Source of the DNA: Clostridium sp. 1001271st1 H5
Lineage (GTDB): Bacteria > Bacillota > Clostridia > Lachnospirales > Lachnospiraceae
Direction of reading: 5' to 3'
DNA length: 64,000 nt
Assembly (NCBI RefSeq): GCF_005845215.1
Contig: NZ_SPHO01000001.1
Location: 295,146-359,145, forward strand
Shown one piece after another: positions 53,252 to 61,921 of the stretch; within the stretch, counting starts at the first letter, position 1, and each line of letters opens with the position of its first letter. Made by a program: the position numbers and the translations under genes. The notes under the pieces were generated by a model that made no database searches, was not told where the DNA came from, and was given only the letters and a program-made list of their open reading frames with translations.

Positions 53252-54409
53252 AAGAGCAGGGAAGAAATACAGCAGGCAGACCGTGTGTGGAACATAGATA
53301 AGAGCCTAATCCAGGAAAAGCTGGACCGGGTCATTGAAAAGCTCATGAACCTGGGCGGACCTGAGAACAGGGAGGAACTGGCTGAAGGAGGGGAGGCCAT
53401 TGGCTTCTTTAAACGGGATTTCGGAATCCGGGAATGGGACTGGCCCCAGGGCGTGGGGCTGTACGGGCTGCTGAGAATCATGCAGGCACGGAAGAATGAG
53501 GATTATAAGGAATTCCTGTACCAGTGGTTTAAGGACAATATAAAGGAAGGACTTCCATCCAAAAACATCAATACCACCACACCCCTTCTCACATTGGCGG
53601 AGCTTAACGAGTATTACCACGACCAGGAATTTGAAGCGCTCTGCCTTACATGGGCGGACTGGCTCATGAACTGCCTGCCCAGAACAAGGGAAAGAGGATT
53701 CCAGCATGTAACCAGCGCCAACGGGGACCGTCAGGGAGTGAGGCTCAATGAAAATGAGATGTGGATTGACACCATTTTCATGACAGTGCTGTTTCTCAAC
53801 CGAATGGGGCAGAAATACCGGAACCAGGCATGGATTGATGAGTCCATCCACCAGGTGCTGATGCACATCAAGTATCTGTGCGACAAGGAGACAGGGCTGT
53901 TTTACCACGGATGGACCTTCAATGAAAGGAATAATTTCGGCGGCATCTTCTGGTGCAGGGGAAACAGCTGGTTTACCTTGGGGATACTGGATTACATTGA
54001 TATGTTTAAGGGGACCATGAATGCCGGGGTAAAGGAGTTTGTGGTGGATGCATATAAGGCTCAGGCAGAGGCTCTGAAGGGGCTTCAGGGCAAAAGCGGG
54101 CTGTGGCACACGGTGCTGACCGACCGGGACAGCTATGAGGAGGTTTCGGGCAGCGCCGCCATCACAGCGGGAATCCTTAAGGGAATCCGCTACGGAATCC
54201 TGGATGATTCCTATCTGCCCTGTGCATGGAAGGCAGTGAAAGCCATTTTGGATAACATTGACAGGGACGGAACCGTGCTCAATGTGTCCGGAGGCACCGG
54301 AATGGGATATGACGCTGACCACTATAAGAACATACTGATTGCGCCCATGGCGTATGGACAGTCCCTGACCATACTGGCGCTGGCAGAGGCTTTGCTGCAC
54401 CTGGATTAG
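53231..54409 (+). CDS. GH105 unsaturated rhamnogalacturonyl hydrolase
   Basis: A 392-residue alpha6/alpha6-barrel hydrolase of the GH88/105 type (YteR/RhiN-like), cleaving the unsaturated galacturonyl residue from lyase-generated rhamnogalacturonan oligosaccharides. Motifs: WDWPQGVGLYG, NENEMWIDTIFM (with the catalytic Asp), LFYHGWTF, WCRGNSWF, GLWHTVLTD and the SGSAAITAGI block. There is no signal peptide, so it acts in the cytoplasm on imported sugar. An in-frame ATG at 53240 is possible but the first has adequate spacing. Confidence 0.92.
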   Translation: MRSMDGVKSREEIQQADRVWNIDKSLIQEKLDRVIEKLMNLGGPENREELAEGGEAIGFFKRDFGIREWDWPQGVGLYGLLRIMQARKNEDYKEFLYQWFKDNIKEGLPSKNINTTTPLLTLAELNEYYHDQEFEALCLTWADWLMNCLPRTRERGFQHVTSANGDRQGVRLNENEMWIDTIFMTVLFLNRMGQKYRNQAWIDESIHQVLMHIKYLCDKETGLFYHGWTFNERNNFGGIFWCRGNSWFTLGILDYIDMFKGTMNAGVKEFVVDAYKAQAEALKGLQGKSGLWHTVLTDRDSYEEVSGSAAITAGILKGIRYGILDDSYLPCAWKAVKAILDNIDRDGTVLNVSGGTGMGYDADHYKNILIAPMAYGQSLTILALAEALLHLD

Positions 54410-54488
54410 GCAGCGGGTACCGCACGCACTGTTATTCAGACCAGGGGGCGCCGGACCTGCTGCTGCAAACGAAAAGGAGGAGTGAACC

Positions 54489-55724
54489 TTGAGGAGATTT
54501 GACTGGAGGGAAATCAGCTCCAAACGAATGAGGAACATACCGGAGATTTTAAGCGGTTTTGACCCGGAACTGCCTTCCTACACCCGGGAATACGGGCTGG
54601 CCAGCTTTTATGAGGACCTGGACCGGGAGGGAGTTTATCAGGTGGATATTGCCCTTGAGGCTGTCCGGGAAACGGATGAACTGTTTCTGTTCGCAGGCAG
54701 AAAGAACCTGTGTTACTATGGAAGCCTGTCAGCCGGAGAACGGCTTAAGGTGCGGGTATACGTCCATGCAGGCGATATCATTCCCAGATACCACAGTGTC
54801 CCCTGTGCCATGAGGAAGGTCTTTGTGACAGCCGCATGCCGGAATCCGGAGAACCTGGGAGGCTGGGACATAAAGGTTAGCCCTGTCCCGGCCGGGGTGA
54901 AGACCGTGTATCTGGCAGGGGATTCCACTGTGGCAGACCAAATCAGTGAGGTCCCCTATCATCCGGGAGCCTGCTTTGCATCCTGGGGCCAGGCCCTGAC
55001 CGCCTATGTGGGCGGTACCTGGGCAGTGGATAACCAGGCACACTGCGGGCTTTCCACGGAAACCTTCCGGAAAGAGGGGCATATGGATATCATCCGCAGG
55101 GAAATAAGGCCGGGGGATGTCTGCATGTTCCAGTTTGCCCACAATGACCAAAAGCAGTGGTATCTGCAGCCCTCACTGGGATACAGGGAGAATCTGTGCA
55201 GGTTTCTGGATGAGATAAGGGAGAAACAGGGCGTTCCCGTGCTGGTGACTCCCCTTGGAAGAAATACCTGGCTGGAAGGCGGCAGCCGTTATCTGGACCT
55301 GCTGGAGGAGTATGCCGTGGAAACGGCATCCATTGGAAAGGAACAGGGAGTGCCTGTCATTGACCTGCACAGGTATTCCACAGGGTTCTATCAGGAAAAG
55401 GGTTTTGAGGAGAGCAAGGGTTATTTCCATCCCGGGGACATGACCCACACCAATGAGTACGGGGCAGTACTTTTTGCAGGTGTGGTTGCGGACGGGCTGA
55501 GACAGTGTGTTCCGGGATTCGGCGCCTGTACATGCGGCGTGACCAGAAACATGGAGCCGGCCGCAGGATTGTGGGATGCCCTGAAACAGGAGGGGGATGC
55601 CAGAAATATGACGGATGAAGAAAAGGAACAGTTTGATGCCCTGGAAAAGTCCCAGGACAACCTGATTCGCGCGGTGGAGGAAGCCCGGGCAGGGTTTCGC
55701 AAATTTCATGAAAAGTGTCTGTAA
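54489..55724 (+). CDS. Rhamnogalacturonan acetylesterase-like SGNH hydrolase
   Basis: A 411-residue protein. The N-terminal ~140 residues look like a beta-rich accessory domain. The C-terminal SGNH esterase has YLAGDSTVAD (Ser block), the Gly region QAHCGLSTETF, FAHNDQ (Asn block) and DMTHTNEYGA (Asp-His block), as in YesT/YesY rhamnogalacturonan acetylesterases. No signal peptide, so deacetylation would be intracellular. The start is TTG 54489 with AAGGAGGAG about eight bases upstream. It follows GH105 by 79 bases, and a terminator overlaps its end. Confidence 0.87.
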   Translation: MRRFDWREISSKRMRNIPEILSGFDPELPSYTREYGLASFYEDLDREGVYQVDIALEAVRETDELFLFAGRKNLCYYGSLSAGERLKVRVYVHAGDIIPRYHSVPCAMRKVFVTAACRNPENLGGWDIKVSPVPAGVKTVYLAGDSTVADQISEVPYHPGACFASWGQALTAYVGGTWAVDNQAHCGLSTETFRKEGHMDIIRREIRPGDVCMFQFAHNDQKQWYLQPSLGYRENLCRFLDEIREKQGVPVLVTPLGRNTWLEGGSRYLDLLEEYAVETASIGKEQGVPVIDLHRYSTGFYQEKGFEESKGYFHPGDMTHTNEYGAVLFAGVVADGLRQCVPGFGACTCGVTRNMEPAAGLWDALKQEGDARNMTDEEKEQFDALEKSQDNLIRAVEEARAGFRKFHEKCL

Positions 55725-55749
55725 CCATTAACAGGCACTTTCTTTTTTT
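55712..55749 (+). terminator. Terminator of the TRAP 3 / GH105 / acetylesterase operon
   Basis: AAAGTGTCTG and CAGGCACTTT pair (one G-T) and are followed by CTTTTTTTG; the stem begins inside the last codons of the esterase gene. Confidence 0.85.
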
Positions 55750-55827
55750 GCGTATTGATAATATAATAGGCACATGTATACTGCTGTAAAGCTGTCATGA
55801 TTTTGCTGAAAGAGAGGAATTGAATCA

Positions 55828-56985
55828 ATGAAAGTACTGAAACAGGGAGATGTTTATGCTCCGGAGCATCTGGGGAGAAAGGATATTCTGATAGAAGGAA
55901 ACCGGATTGCCAGAATAGCGGACCACATAGATGAATACGACCAGATAGAGGAAGTGGAAAAGGCAGACCTGAAGGGGCATATCCTGACGCCGGGTTACAT
56001 GGACATCCATGTCCACATAACAGGCGGAGGCGGCGAGAGCGGACCGGCCACCAGGGTGCCGGAGGCAAGCCTCAGCGTGCTGGTCCGAAGCGGCATCACC
56101 ACGGTGGTGGGACTTTTGGGAACGGACGGGATTACCAGAAGTCTGGAGAACCTTCTGGCAAAGGCAAGGGCTTTCAATGAGGAGGGAATCACCTGCCGAA
56201 TCCTGACCGGGGCATACGGATACCCGTCGCCTACCATCACAGGAAGCGTGGAGCGGGATATAGCCCTCATTGACCTGATGGTGGGCGTGAAAATCGCTAT
56301 GAGCGACCACAGAAGTTCCAACCTGACGGGGGAACAGCTGATTTCCCTGGCCACCCAGGCACGGAGGGCCGGTATGCTCTCCGGCAGCTGCGGATATGTC
56401 ACCATCCATATGGGAAGCGGAAAAGCCATGCTGGACCCGCTGTTCTATGCAGTTGACAACAGCGATGTGCCGATTCAGAAATTTCTTCCCACCCATATGG
56501 GGCGCACTCCGGAGCTGTTTGAACAGGGCCTGGAATTTGTGAAGCGGGGCGGAACCATAGATATGACGGCAGGACTTACAAGGGAGGAGCTGGAGGAGAC
56601 GGCTGACCAGATTATGAACTATTTCAAACAGGACCCGGAGGGCCTTAACATGACCATGTCCAGCGATGCATACGGAAGCGCTCCCAGGTTCAATGATAAG
56701 ATGGAGTGCATCGGACTTACCTATGCATCTCCCAAGTGCCTTCATGAGCAGCTGAAGGTGCTGGTGTGCGAGCGGGGAGCCAGTCTGGAAAAGGTGCTGA
56801 ATCTCCTGACAAAGAATCCTGCCAGGATGCTGGGAATGACCGGGGTTAAGGGAACCGTGGCGGAAGGCGCTGACGCTGATTTTGTGGTGTACGACGATTC
56901 CATGGATATTCTCCATGTCATGGCAGGAGGCAGGAAGGCTGTGTGGGATAAGGAGGTTATCATGAAGGGGACGTTTGAGGAATAA
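55828..56985 (+). CDS. iadA: Isoaspartyl dipeptidase (beta-aspartyl peptidase)
   Basis: A 385-residue binuclear zinc amidohydrolase that hydrolyses L-beta-aspartyl dipeptides from damaged proteins. The metal site is readable in DIHVHITGGGGE, the later AMSDHRSSNL, HMGSG, PTHMGRTPELF and SSDAYGS (Asp). GTDGITRS is also a typical loop. AGAGGAA precedes the ATG. It is a single-gene unit after a terminator and before a convergent MBL-fold remnant. Confidence 0.92.
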   Translation: MKVLKQGDVYAPEHLGRKDILIEGNRIARIADHIDEYDQIEEVEKADLKGHILTPGYMDIHVHITGGGGESGPATRVPEASLSVLVRSGITTVVGLLGTDGITRSLENLLAKARAFNEEGITCRILTGAYGYPSPTITGSVERDIALIDLMVGVKIAMSDHRSSNLTGEQLISLATQARRAGMLSGSCGYVTIHMGSGKAMLDPLFYAVDNSDVPIQKFLPTHMGRTPELFEQGLEFVKRGGTIDMTAGLTREELEETADQIMNYFKQDPEGLNMTMSSDAYGSAPRFNDKMECIGLTYASPKCLHEQLKVLVCERGASLEKVLNLLTKNPARMLGMTGVKGTVAEGADADFVVYDDSMDILHVMAGGRKAVWDKEVIMKGTFEE

Positions 56986-57021
56986 GTCCGCCTCTGTCAC
57001 ACGATGGTCCGTCCTGCCGTC

Positions 57022-57712
57022 CTACAGGACAATCTCCATACCATCATAGGCAAAGGATATATTGTCCAGGCTTTTTTCAAATTTCTGGTAATAAGCATAG
57101 GATTTGCCCCAGTATTCATCAATATGAGTGATGATAATGCGCTTTATTCTGTATAAGCGTTTGATTTCCATTATCTCATCCAGGGTAAACATATCATCTC
57201 TGAAGGGCGCTGAATCAAGCTTTGAACCATCCTTAAGTATGCCGTCGTCCGAGACGAGCCCGATGATTAAAATATCCGCGTCAAAGTATAACGGGCTGGG
57301 GACAAATGGTTTCACATCGCAGCAGGCGTAAATAACCTTTTTTGCTCCTTCTGTTATAACATAAAATGTCATATTGCCACGATGGGTTTTATTATTTACC
57401 AGGTGCAATTCTATGGTTCCTATTTTGACATGATTTGTCCGGTTGATTGAAATACAGTTGAGAATATTTTCATAGTAATACAGGCCGTCGCCGTTCCAGG
57501 CATTGATATCGTCTACAACCTCGGGCAGGGCAATGAATTGTATGGGCGTTCCTTTGTCAGCAATGCAATCATAACCCAAGGGCTCCACAATATGCATTCC
57601 CCTAGTATGGTCGGGGTCTTTATGGGAGATGGAGAGATATTCAATCCTGGAAATGCCCTGCCTGTCACAGGCAACAGCAATGTCCTCCGCTTCCTGCAAT
57701 TTTCAGCTTCAT
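57022..57712 (-). pseudogene. MBL-fold (PhnP-like) hydrolase with 5' deletion and frameshift
   Basis: On the minus strand, GGGAGG followed by ATG (57712) encodes MKLKIAGSGG, the usual N terminus of PhnP-type beta-lactamase-fold hydrolases, but the frame stops five codons later. The following frame (from about 57699) runs on to a stop at 57022 with the rest of the family: EDIAVACDRQGI, ISHKDPDHTRGM (the metal motif, HxD in place of the first HxH), IYACCDVKPF and IIITHIDEYWG. The ~55 residues in between are missing. The bases GGAGGA at the junction suggest loss between short direct repeats. A 225-residue product might be made from the TTG at 57699, but without the first strands it is not likely to fold. 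Confidence 0.75.
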
Positions 57713-57738
57713 CTGTAGTTACCTCCCTGCAGAATTTC

Positions 57739-58317
57739 TCATTTAACTAACATCCCCCTGATTTCGCTAACCATGCCAATGGGTATTCTGTCATCGTCCA
57801 GCGGCATGACACTGCTCAACATACGTACGCCCTGGTAAGAGAACAGCAGCAAATCCGCAACAGCATTTACATTGGCCTGCTTAAACTCGCCTTTGTTAAT
57901 ACCATAGTCAATCAGGCTGCAAAGCATTGCTTTTGAACTATAATACTGCTTCAGCATGGCGTTGTCGTCTGACAATGGAATGCTGCTGTAATACTCATAG
58001 AAAGCAAGTCCCAACGAACCGCTTCTGTCCAGCATCTCGGACTGGTAACGCCCTAACAATTTGTCCAATATCACAGTTGCGGACATACCCTGTTCCATTT
58101 TCACGGCAACCTGGTTTTTAAGGCCAGACATAAGTTTGTTTATGATGTCGGAAAACACCTGTCCGGTACTTCCGTAGTGCATATATAAACCGCCGCGGCT
58201 AAGACCTGCTGCTTCACAGATGTCTTTCATCGTAACGTCCTTAAATCCCTTTCGGACAAATAAAGGCAGCGCCGCGTTCCGTATGTTTTCCCTTGTTTTG
58301 TCCCCTTTTTTGCCCAT
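57739..58317 (-). CDS. TetR-family transcriptional regulator
   Basis: A 192-residue regulator. The N-terminal HTH is clear (TRENIRNAALPLFVRKGF, TMKDICEAAGLSRGGLYMHY), with an all-helical ligand domain after it. ATG 58317 gives the usual MGKKGDKTREN start and has AAAGGAG ten bases upstream; a longer frame to 58383 would cover its own promoter/operator. A large inverted repeat stands just in front, probably its operator. The neighbouring MBL-fold gene is broken, so its usual target may be lost or elsewhere. Confidence 0.87.
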   Translation of the reverse strand: MGKKGDKTRENIRNAALPLFVRKGFKDVTMKDICEAAGLSRGGLYMHYGSTGQVFSDIINKLMSGLKNQVAVKMEQGMSATVILDKLLGRYQSEMLDRSGSLGLAFYEYYSSIPLSDDNAMLKQYYSSKAMLCSLIDYGINKGEFKQANVNAVADLLLFSYQGVRMLSSVMPLDDDRIPIGMVSEIRGMLVK

Positions 58318-58349
58318 AGAACCGTATCTCCTTTTTTGGGGGTTACTTT

Positions 58350-58392
58350 CCGACATGTGTGTCTTTTTTGTAGCATACGACACACGTGTCGG
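58350..58392. promoter_or_regulatory. Large inverted repeat, putative TetR operator
   Basis: CCGACATGTGTGTC (58350-58363) and GACACACGTGTCGG (58379-58392) are inverted copies with one mismatch and a 15-base centre. It sits 33-75 bases before the TetR start. Confidence 0.72.
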
Positions 58393-58448
58393 AATGTCAA
58401 CCGGTAAGCTTCTGTTGGCTGTAAAAGATGAGAATGATAAAAGAACAA

Positions 58449-58484
58449 AAACAGGTACCCGTCATTTCTGACGGATACCTGTTT
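58449..58484 (-). terminator. Terminator of the small conserved protein gene
   Basis: AAACAGGTACCCGTCA and TGACGGATACCTGTTT form a stem with one mismatch and a 4-base loop; on the minus strand TTTTTGTTCTTTT follows. Confidence 0.85.
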
Positions 58485-58512
58485 AATAAACAGCATATCT
58501 GAAACATGATTC

Positions 58513-58872
58513 CTATTTAAGAATAGCATCCTTCTTTTCAAGAATTGCCTCTACTGCCGCACAGGCGGGACAATCACAGTACTTTGCCCCTGCGGCCTTG
58601 ATTTCCCTTGCATGGGCAGCCACGTCCTTGGCTTTATCTGCTCCGAAAACCTGGGCACCCATATCTGATTCCGCAAAACCAATCAGGCCGTCAATGGGCA
58701 TGATATCTGCTTCCAGTTCCGCAATGTATGTTTTTGTTGCGGCTGCCTCATTTTCAGTTCCCACTGCATCCAGCCAGGTTTGGGCTGATGCTTTTGTCTC
58801 TTTGTTGCATGATGCTGCATCCATTAATGCGTGTGTTTTTTCAACGACGAAACTTAAAACTTCCTTATCCAT
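58513..58872 (-). CDS. Small conserved clostridial protein
   Basis: A 119-residue, acidic, Ala/Glu-rich helical protein. Similar proteins in clostridia keep AVGTENEAA, ADIMPIDGLI, GAQVFG and a C-terminal YCDCPACAAVEAIL with a CxCxxC cluster, and are sometimes annotated as Hsp90-like without good basis. The cysteines suggest metal or redox function. I see no known catalytic fold. It is a single-gene unit ended by a strong terminator. Confidence 0.75.
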   Translation of the reverse strand: MDKEVLSFVVEKTHALMDAASCNKETKASAQTWLDAVGTENEAAATKTYIAELEADIMPIDGLIGFAESDMGAQVFGADKAKDVAAHAREIKAAGAKYCDCPACAAVEAILEKKDAILK

Positions 58873-58982
58873 AATTGATACCCCCGCTTTCTTCTGAAAT
58901 TTATCTATATTTTACCATAAATTTCCGGCATTTGCAAATTAAACATATGGTTTGCCGGTTTCAGATATATGGTTCACTGTTT

Positions 58983-59849
58983 TCAGAAATGCGGTTCTCT
59001 CTTTTCCAGAAATCGGCGCCTGTATTTTATATCCGCATAATCCGCTATCCGTTTGAGGTAAACAGCGTCATATACGCCTCCTATGATTCCCGCAATGGGG
59101 ATTCCCTGTAAGAATTTCATGTACAGAAGCTCAGAGGACAGGGCATTGGATGCCTGCTGCATCAGATGGCAGCGGAGGGAGGATATATCGGGGAATACAG
59201 GTCCTGCGGACAGGCCCCCGGGGTCCTCCTGGCCGGCTGTTGTTCCGGTCAGGGAGTCCCCGTCGCGTATACAGCGCCCCATGGCATCCAGACTCCGGCC
59301 GCCGGATTGGGCCGTGTCACCTCTGGACAGGGCTGTGGAAATCAGCTTTAGTATATAACATTGCTCCTCTTCCGTGTCATACGGAAAGCCATAGCTTATG
59401 GCTGTTTCATAGATGCTTTTCAGGACCATGCCTGTGAACAGCGGAATATCGGGAAGTCCGATGCCCAGGACGCCCAGGCCGATTCCTCCGGCGCCGGCTG
59501 CCGCCAGGTTCTTAACCTTGTTTTTGCCTGCTTCCCTGGAAAATGCCTTCATGGCCTTTCTGGTTTCCTTTAGTTCTGCGGCGTAAGCATTGATTTTATA
59601 GGTATTTTCCATGTCCTGTTTCCGGTATGTTTTTTCGATAACCGAAGTCCCGCGGTTGAATATCAGTTCAAAGGCTTTATAAAATGCCAGGTTCAGGGCA
59701 GCTTCCAGCTTTTCCGGTACAAAGCGTTCCAGTTTTTGGTTCAGCACCGGTTCCTTTTGGCGCCGTGCTGCGGCTATAAAACGCTCCTCCCTTTTCTCCA
59801 GCGCCCTCCATTCCAGCTGGCGCGGGCTTTTTTTCAGCGGTCTTTTCAC
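58983..59849 (-). CDS. EcsC-family protein
   Basis: A 288-residue protein. The N-terminal ~120 residues are charged and helical; the Gly-rich GAGGIGLGVLGIGLPDIPLFTGMVL (in part) and the late FLQGIPIAGIIGGVYDAVYLKRIADYA segments match the EcsC family, which is membrane associated in bacilli. Its role is unclear. GTG start at 59849 has AAAGGA nine bases upstream. Confidence 0.82.
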   Translation of the reverse strand: MKRPLKKSPRQLEWRALEKREERFIAAARRQKEPVLNQKLERFVPEKLEAALNLAFYKAFELIFNRGTSVIEKTYRKQDMENTYKINAYAAELKETRKAMKAFSREAGKNKVKNLAAAGAGGIGLGVLGIGLPDIPLFTGMVLKSIYETAISYGFPYDTEEEQCYILKLISTALSRGDTAQSGGRSLDAMGRCIRDGDSLTGTTAGQEDPGGLSAGPVFPDISSLRCHLMQQASNALSSELLYMKFLQGIPIAGIIGGVYDAVYLKRIADYADIKYRRRFLEKREPHF

Positions 59850-60004
59850 GAATTTCAGTCCTTTCTGGCGTGCGGCTCAGGTGCTTCACCGGGCCGGACG
59901 GCACTATGCATATATCATACCACAATCAGCTTAAAAGGAAAACTGTTTAAAGCCGGCCGTACAGCCGGAGGGAAGGGGGCAGCCGGAGGGAAGGATACAG
60001 CCGG

Positions 60005-60033
60005 TTGACAAAACCGCAGTTGCTGTGTATAAT
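60005..60033 (+). promoter_or_regulatory. Consensus promoter of the MarR-MATE operon
   Basis: TTGACA at 60005-60010 and TATAAT at 60028-60033 separated by exactly 17 bases. Confidence 0.9.
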
Positions 60034-60042
60034 AGTTGACTG

Positions 60043-60057
60043 ATGCAACAGTTGCAT
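60043..60057 (+). promoter_or_regulatory. Putative MarR operator
   Basis: ATGCAAC-A-GTTGCAT is a perfect 7-1-7 palindrome placed at the expected transcription start, the typical size and site of a MarR operator. Confidence 0.78.
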
Positions 60058-60086
60058 AATACAATAGATATGGCAGGGAGAGCGGA

Positions 60087-60533
60087 ATGAATCAATATAC
60101 GGGAATATACCGGCGCTGTGAGCTCTGGTTTATCCGAAGAGAACTGGAGCAGTTCGGACTGCAGCCCCTGGAGGGGAAAATCATCATGTTCCTCCAGGAC
60201 AACCAGTGCACCCAGGAGGAGGTTGGCGCCCATTTTGACCTGGATAAGGGCAGGATTGCCAGAAATCTGTCTGAACTGGAAGACAAGGGACTGGTGCGGC
60301 GCCATATCAATGAGAAAAATAAAAGGCAGAAGTTTGTAAGCCTGACGGACAGGGGAAACCAGGTCCTGGAAGAGATACACTGCATATCCGGCAGATGGGA
60401 TGAGATTTGTTATGCAGGCTTCACAGAGGAAGAGCGCAGGCAGCAGCAGGACTATCTGCGCCGGATTGCTGAAAATGCAATTGAATATAAACACAGAGTA
60501 GGAGAATGTATATATGGTAAACAATCTGACTGA
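60087..60533 (+). CDS. MarR-family transcriptional regulator
   Basis: A 148-residue winged-helix regulator. The recognisable part is HFDLDKGRIARNLSELEDKGLVRRHINEKNKRQKFVSLTDRG (shown here through HFDLDKGRIARN and LVRRHINEKNKR), the recognition helix and wing of MarR. It overlaps the MATE gene by 20 bases, with the MATE ribosome site inside it. It probably represses its own operon at the palindrome downstream of the promoter, and releases on binding a drug-like or metabolite ligand. Confidence 0.88.
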   Translation: MNQYTGIYRRCELWFIRRELEQFGLQPLEGKIIMFLQDNQCTQEEVGAHFDLDKGRIARNLSELEDKGLVRRHINEKNKRQKFVSLTDRGNQVLEEIHCISGRWDEICYAGFTEEERRQQQDYLRRIAENAIEYKHRVGECIYGKQSD

Positions 60534-61869
60534 GGGCAAACCCCTTAAATTGCTGTTTTTCTTTGCAATGCCCATGGTAGTGGGAAATCTGTTCCAGCAG
60601 CTCTACAACATGGTGGACTCCATGGTGGTGGGACGGTTTGTGGGAGAGGATGCGCTGGCAGCCGTCGGGTCCTCCTTCCCTGTGGTATTTCTTTCCGTGG
60701 CCATTGCAGCGGGTCTGTCCATGGGATGTACGGTTGTCATTTCCCAGTTCTTCGGGGCCGGCAAGATACGTGAAATGAAGATAACTGTCTCCACTGCCCT
60801 TATATCCCTGGGAGTTATCGGACTTATTATCATGGGTATCGGGGAAATCATTGCAGGACCTCTTCTGAAACTCCTGGGAACAGACCCGGATATTATGGCT
60901 GATTCCCTTGCCTATCTGAGGATATATTTTGGGGGAGCTGTTTTCCTGTTTCTGTATAACTCACTGAACGGTATATACAATGCACTGGGCGACAGCCAGA
61001 CACCTTTAAAGTTTCTCATGGTTTCCGCACTGACCAACATTGTCCTGGACCTGCTGTTTGTCATCCGGTTTAACATGGGGGTGCCAGGGGTGGCCTGGGC
61101 AACCCTTATTGCCCAGGGAATGTGTGCTGTGTTTTCCTTTTTTGTATTGATTGCCCGTCTGAGGAAGATGGAGAATGAGGAGGAGGACAGAGGAAAAGCA
61201 TTTACCTTTTTCGACATGTCCTCAGCTGAGCGCATTGCCAAGGTAGGAGTGCCGTCCATGCTCCAGCAGTCCATTGTTTCCATCAGCATGATGCTGATGC
61301 AGGGTCTGGTAAATTCCTACGGAAAGGTGTTTGTGGCCGGTTATACGGCTGCCACCAAGATTGATACCCTGGCCATGATGCCCAATATGAACTTTTCCAA
61401 TGCAATGTCCAGCTATGCGGCCCAGAACATCGGCGCCAGGAAGATGGACCGCGTGAAACAGGGATACAAGGCCAGCATGTTTATGGTGGTGATATTTTCA
61501 CTTATCATTACCAGCATTATTTTCCTGTTCGGACCGCAGCTTCTGGGACTTTTCCTGAAACAGGGGGCTGAGGGCAGCGCTATGAGCTACGGACTCAGCT
61601 ATATGAAGACCGTATCCGTGTTTTACATACTGATGGGAGCCCTGTTTGTCAGCAACGGACTGCTGCGTGGGGCCGGCGACATGGGAGCGTTCATGCTCAG
61701 TTCTGTTGTGAACCTGTTTTCAAGAGTGGCCATCGCCTATCTGCTGGCGCATTTTATCGGAGCCAGCGCAATATGGTGGTCCATACCCACAGGCTGGGCC
61801 ATCGGAGCATTGTTTTCCTTCCTGCGTGTAAGGAGCGGGAAGTGGATGGCAAAGAGACTGGTGGATTAA
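60514..61869 (+). CDS. MATE-family multidrug efflux transporter
   Basis: A 451-residue protein with about 12 membrane helices in two related halves. It has MATE features: QQLYNMVDSMVVGRFVGEDALAAVG at the start, FGAGKI, and PTGWAIGA in the last helix. It uses a Na+ or H+ gradient to export cationic drugs or metabolites. It is co-transcribed with and controlled by the MarR protein. Confidence 0.92.
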   Translation: MVNNLTEGKPLKLLFFFAMPMVVGNLFQQLYNMVDSMVVGRFVGEDALAAVGSSFPVVFLSVAIAAGLSMGCTVVISQFFGAGKIREMKITVSTALISLGVIGLIIMGIGEIIAGPLLKLLGTDPDIMADSLAYLRIYFGGAVFLFLYNSLNGIYNALGDSQTPLKFLMVSALTNIVLDLLFVIRFNMGVPGVAWATLIAQGMCAVFSFFVLIARLRKMENEEEDRGKAFTFFDMSSAERIAKVGVPSMLQQSIVSISMMLMQGLVNSYGKVFVAGYTAATKIDTLAMMPNMNFSNAMSSYAAQNIGARKMDRVKQGYKASMFMVVIFSLIITSIIFLFGPQLLGLFLKQGAEGSAMSYGLSYMKTVSVFYILMGALFVSNGLLRGAGDMGAFMLSSVVNLFSRVAIAYLLAHFIGASAIWWSIPTGWAIGALFSFLRVRSGKWMAKRLVD

Positions 61870-61921
61870 AGAGCAGCAGTGCTGCATATATTGTATAAAT
61901 TCATAATCAGGAATAAAGTGC

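Noticed and set aside
53306..54538. Open frame of ~410 codons on the minus strand
   Set aside because: Antisense to GH105, whose motifs are unmistakable; no start signal.
55825..57000. Open frame of ~391 codons on the minus strand
   Set aside because: Antisense to isoaspartyl dipeptidase with intact metal-site motifs.
58513..58872. Calling the small acidic protein an Hsp90 chaperone
   Set aside because: At 119 residues it lacks any GHKL ATPase motif; the name sometimes attached to similar proteins is not supported by sequence.
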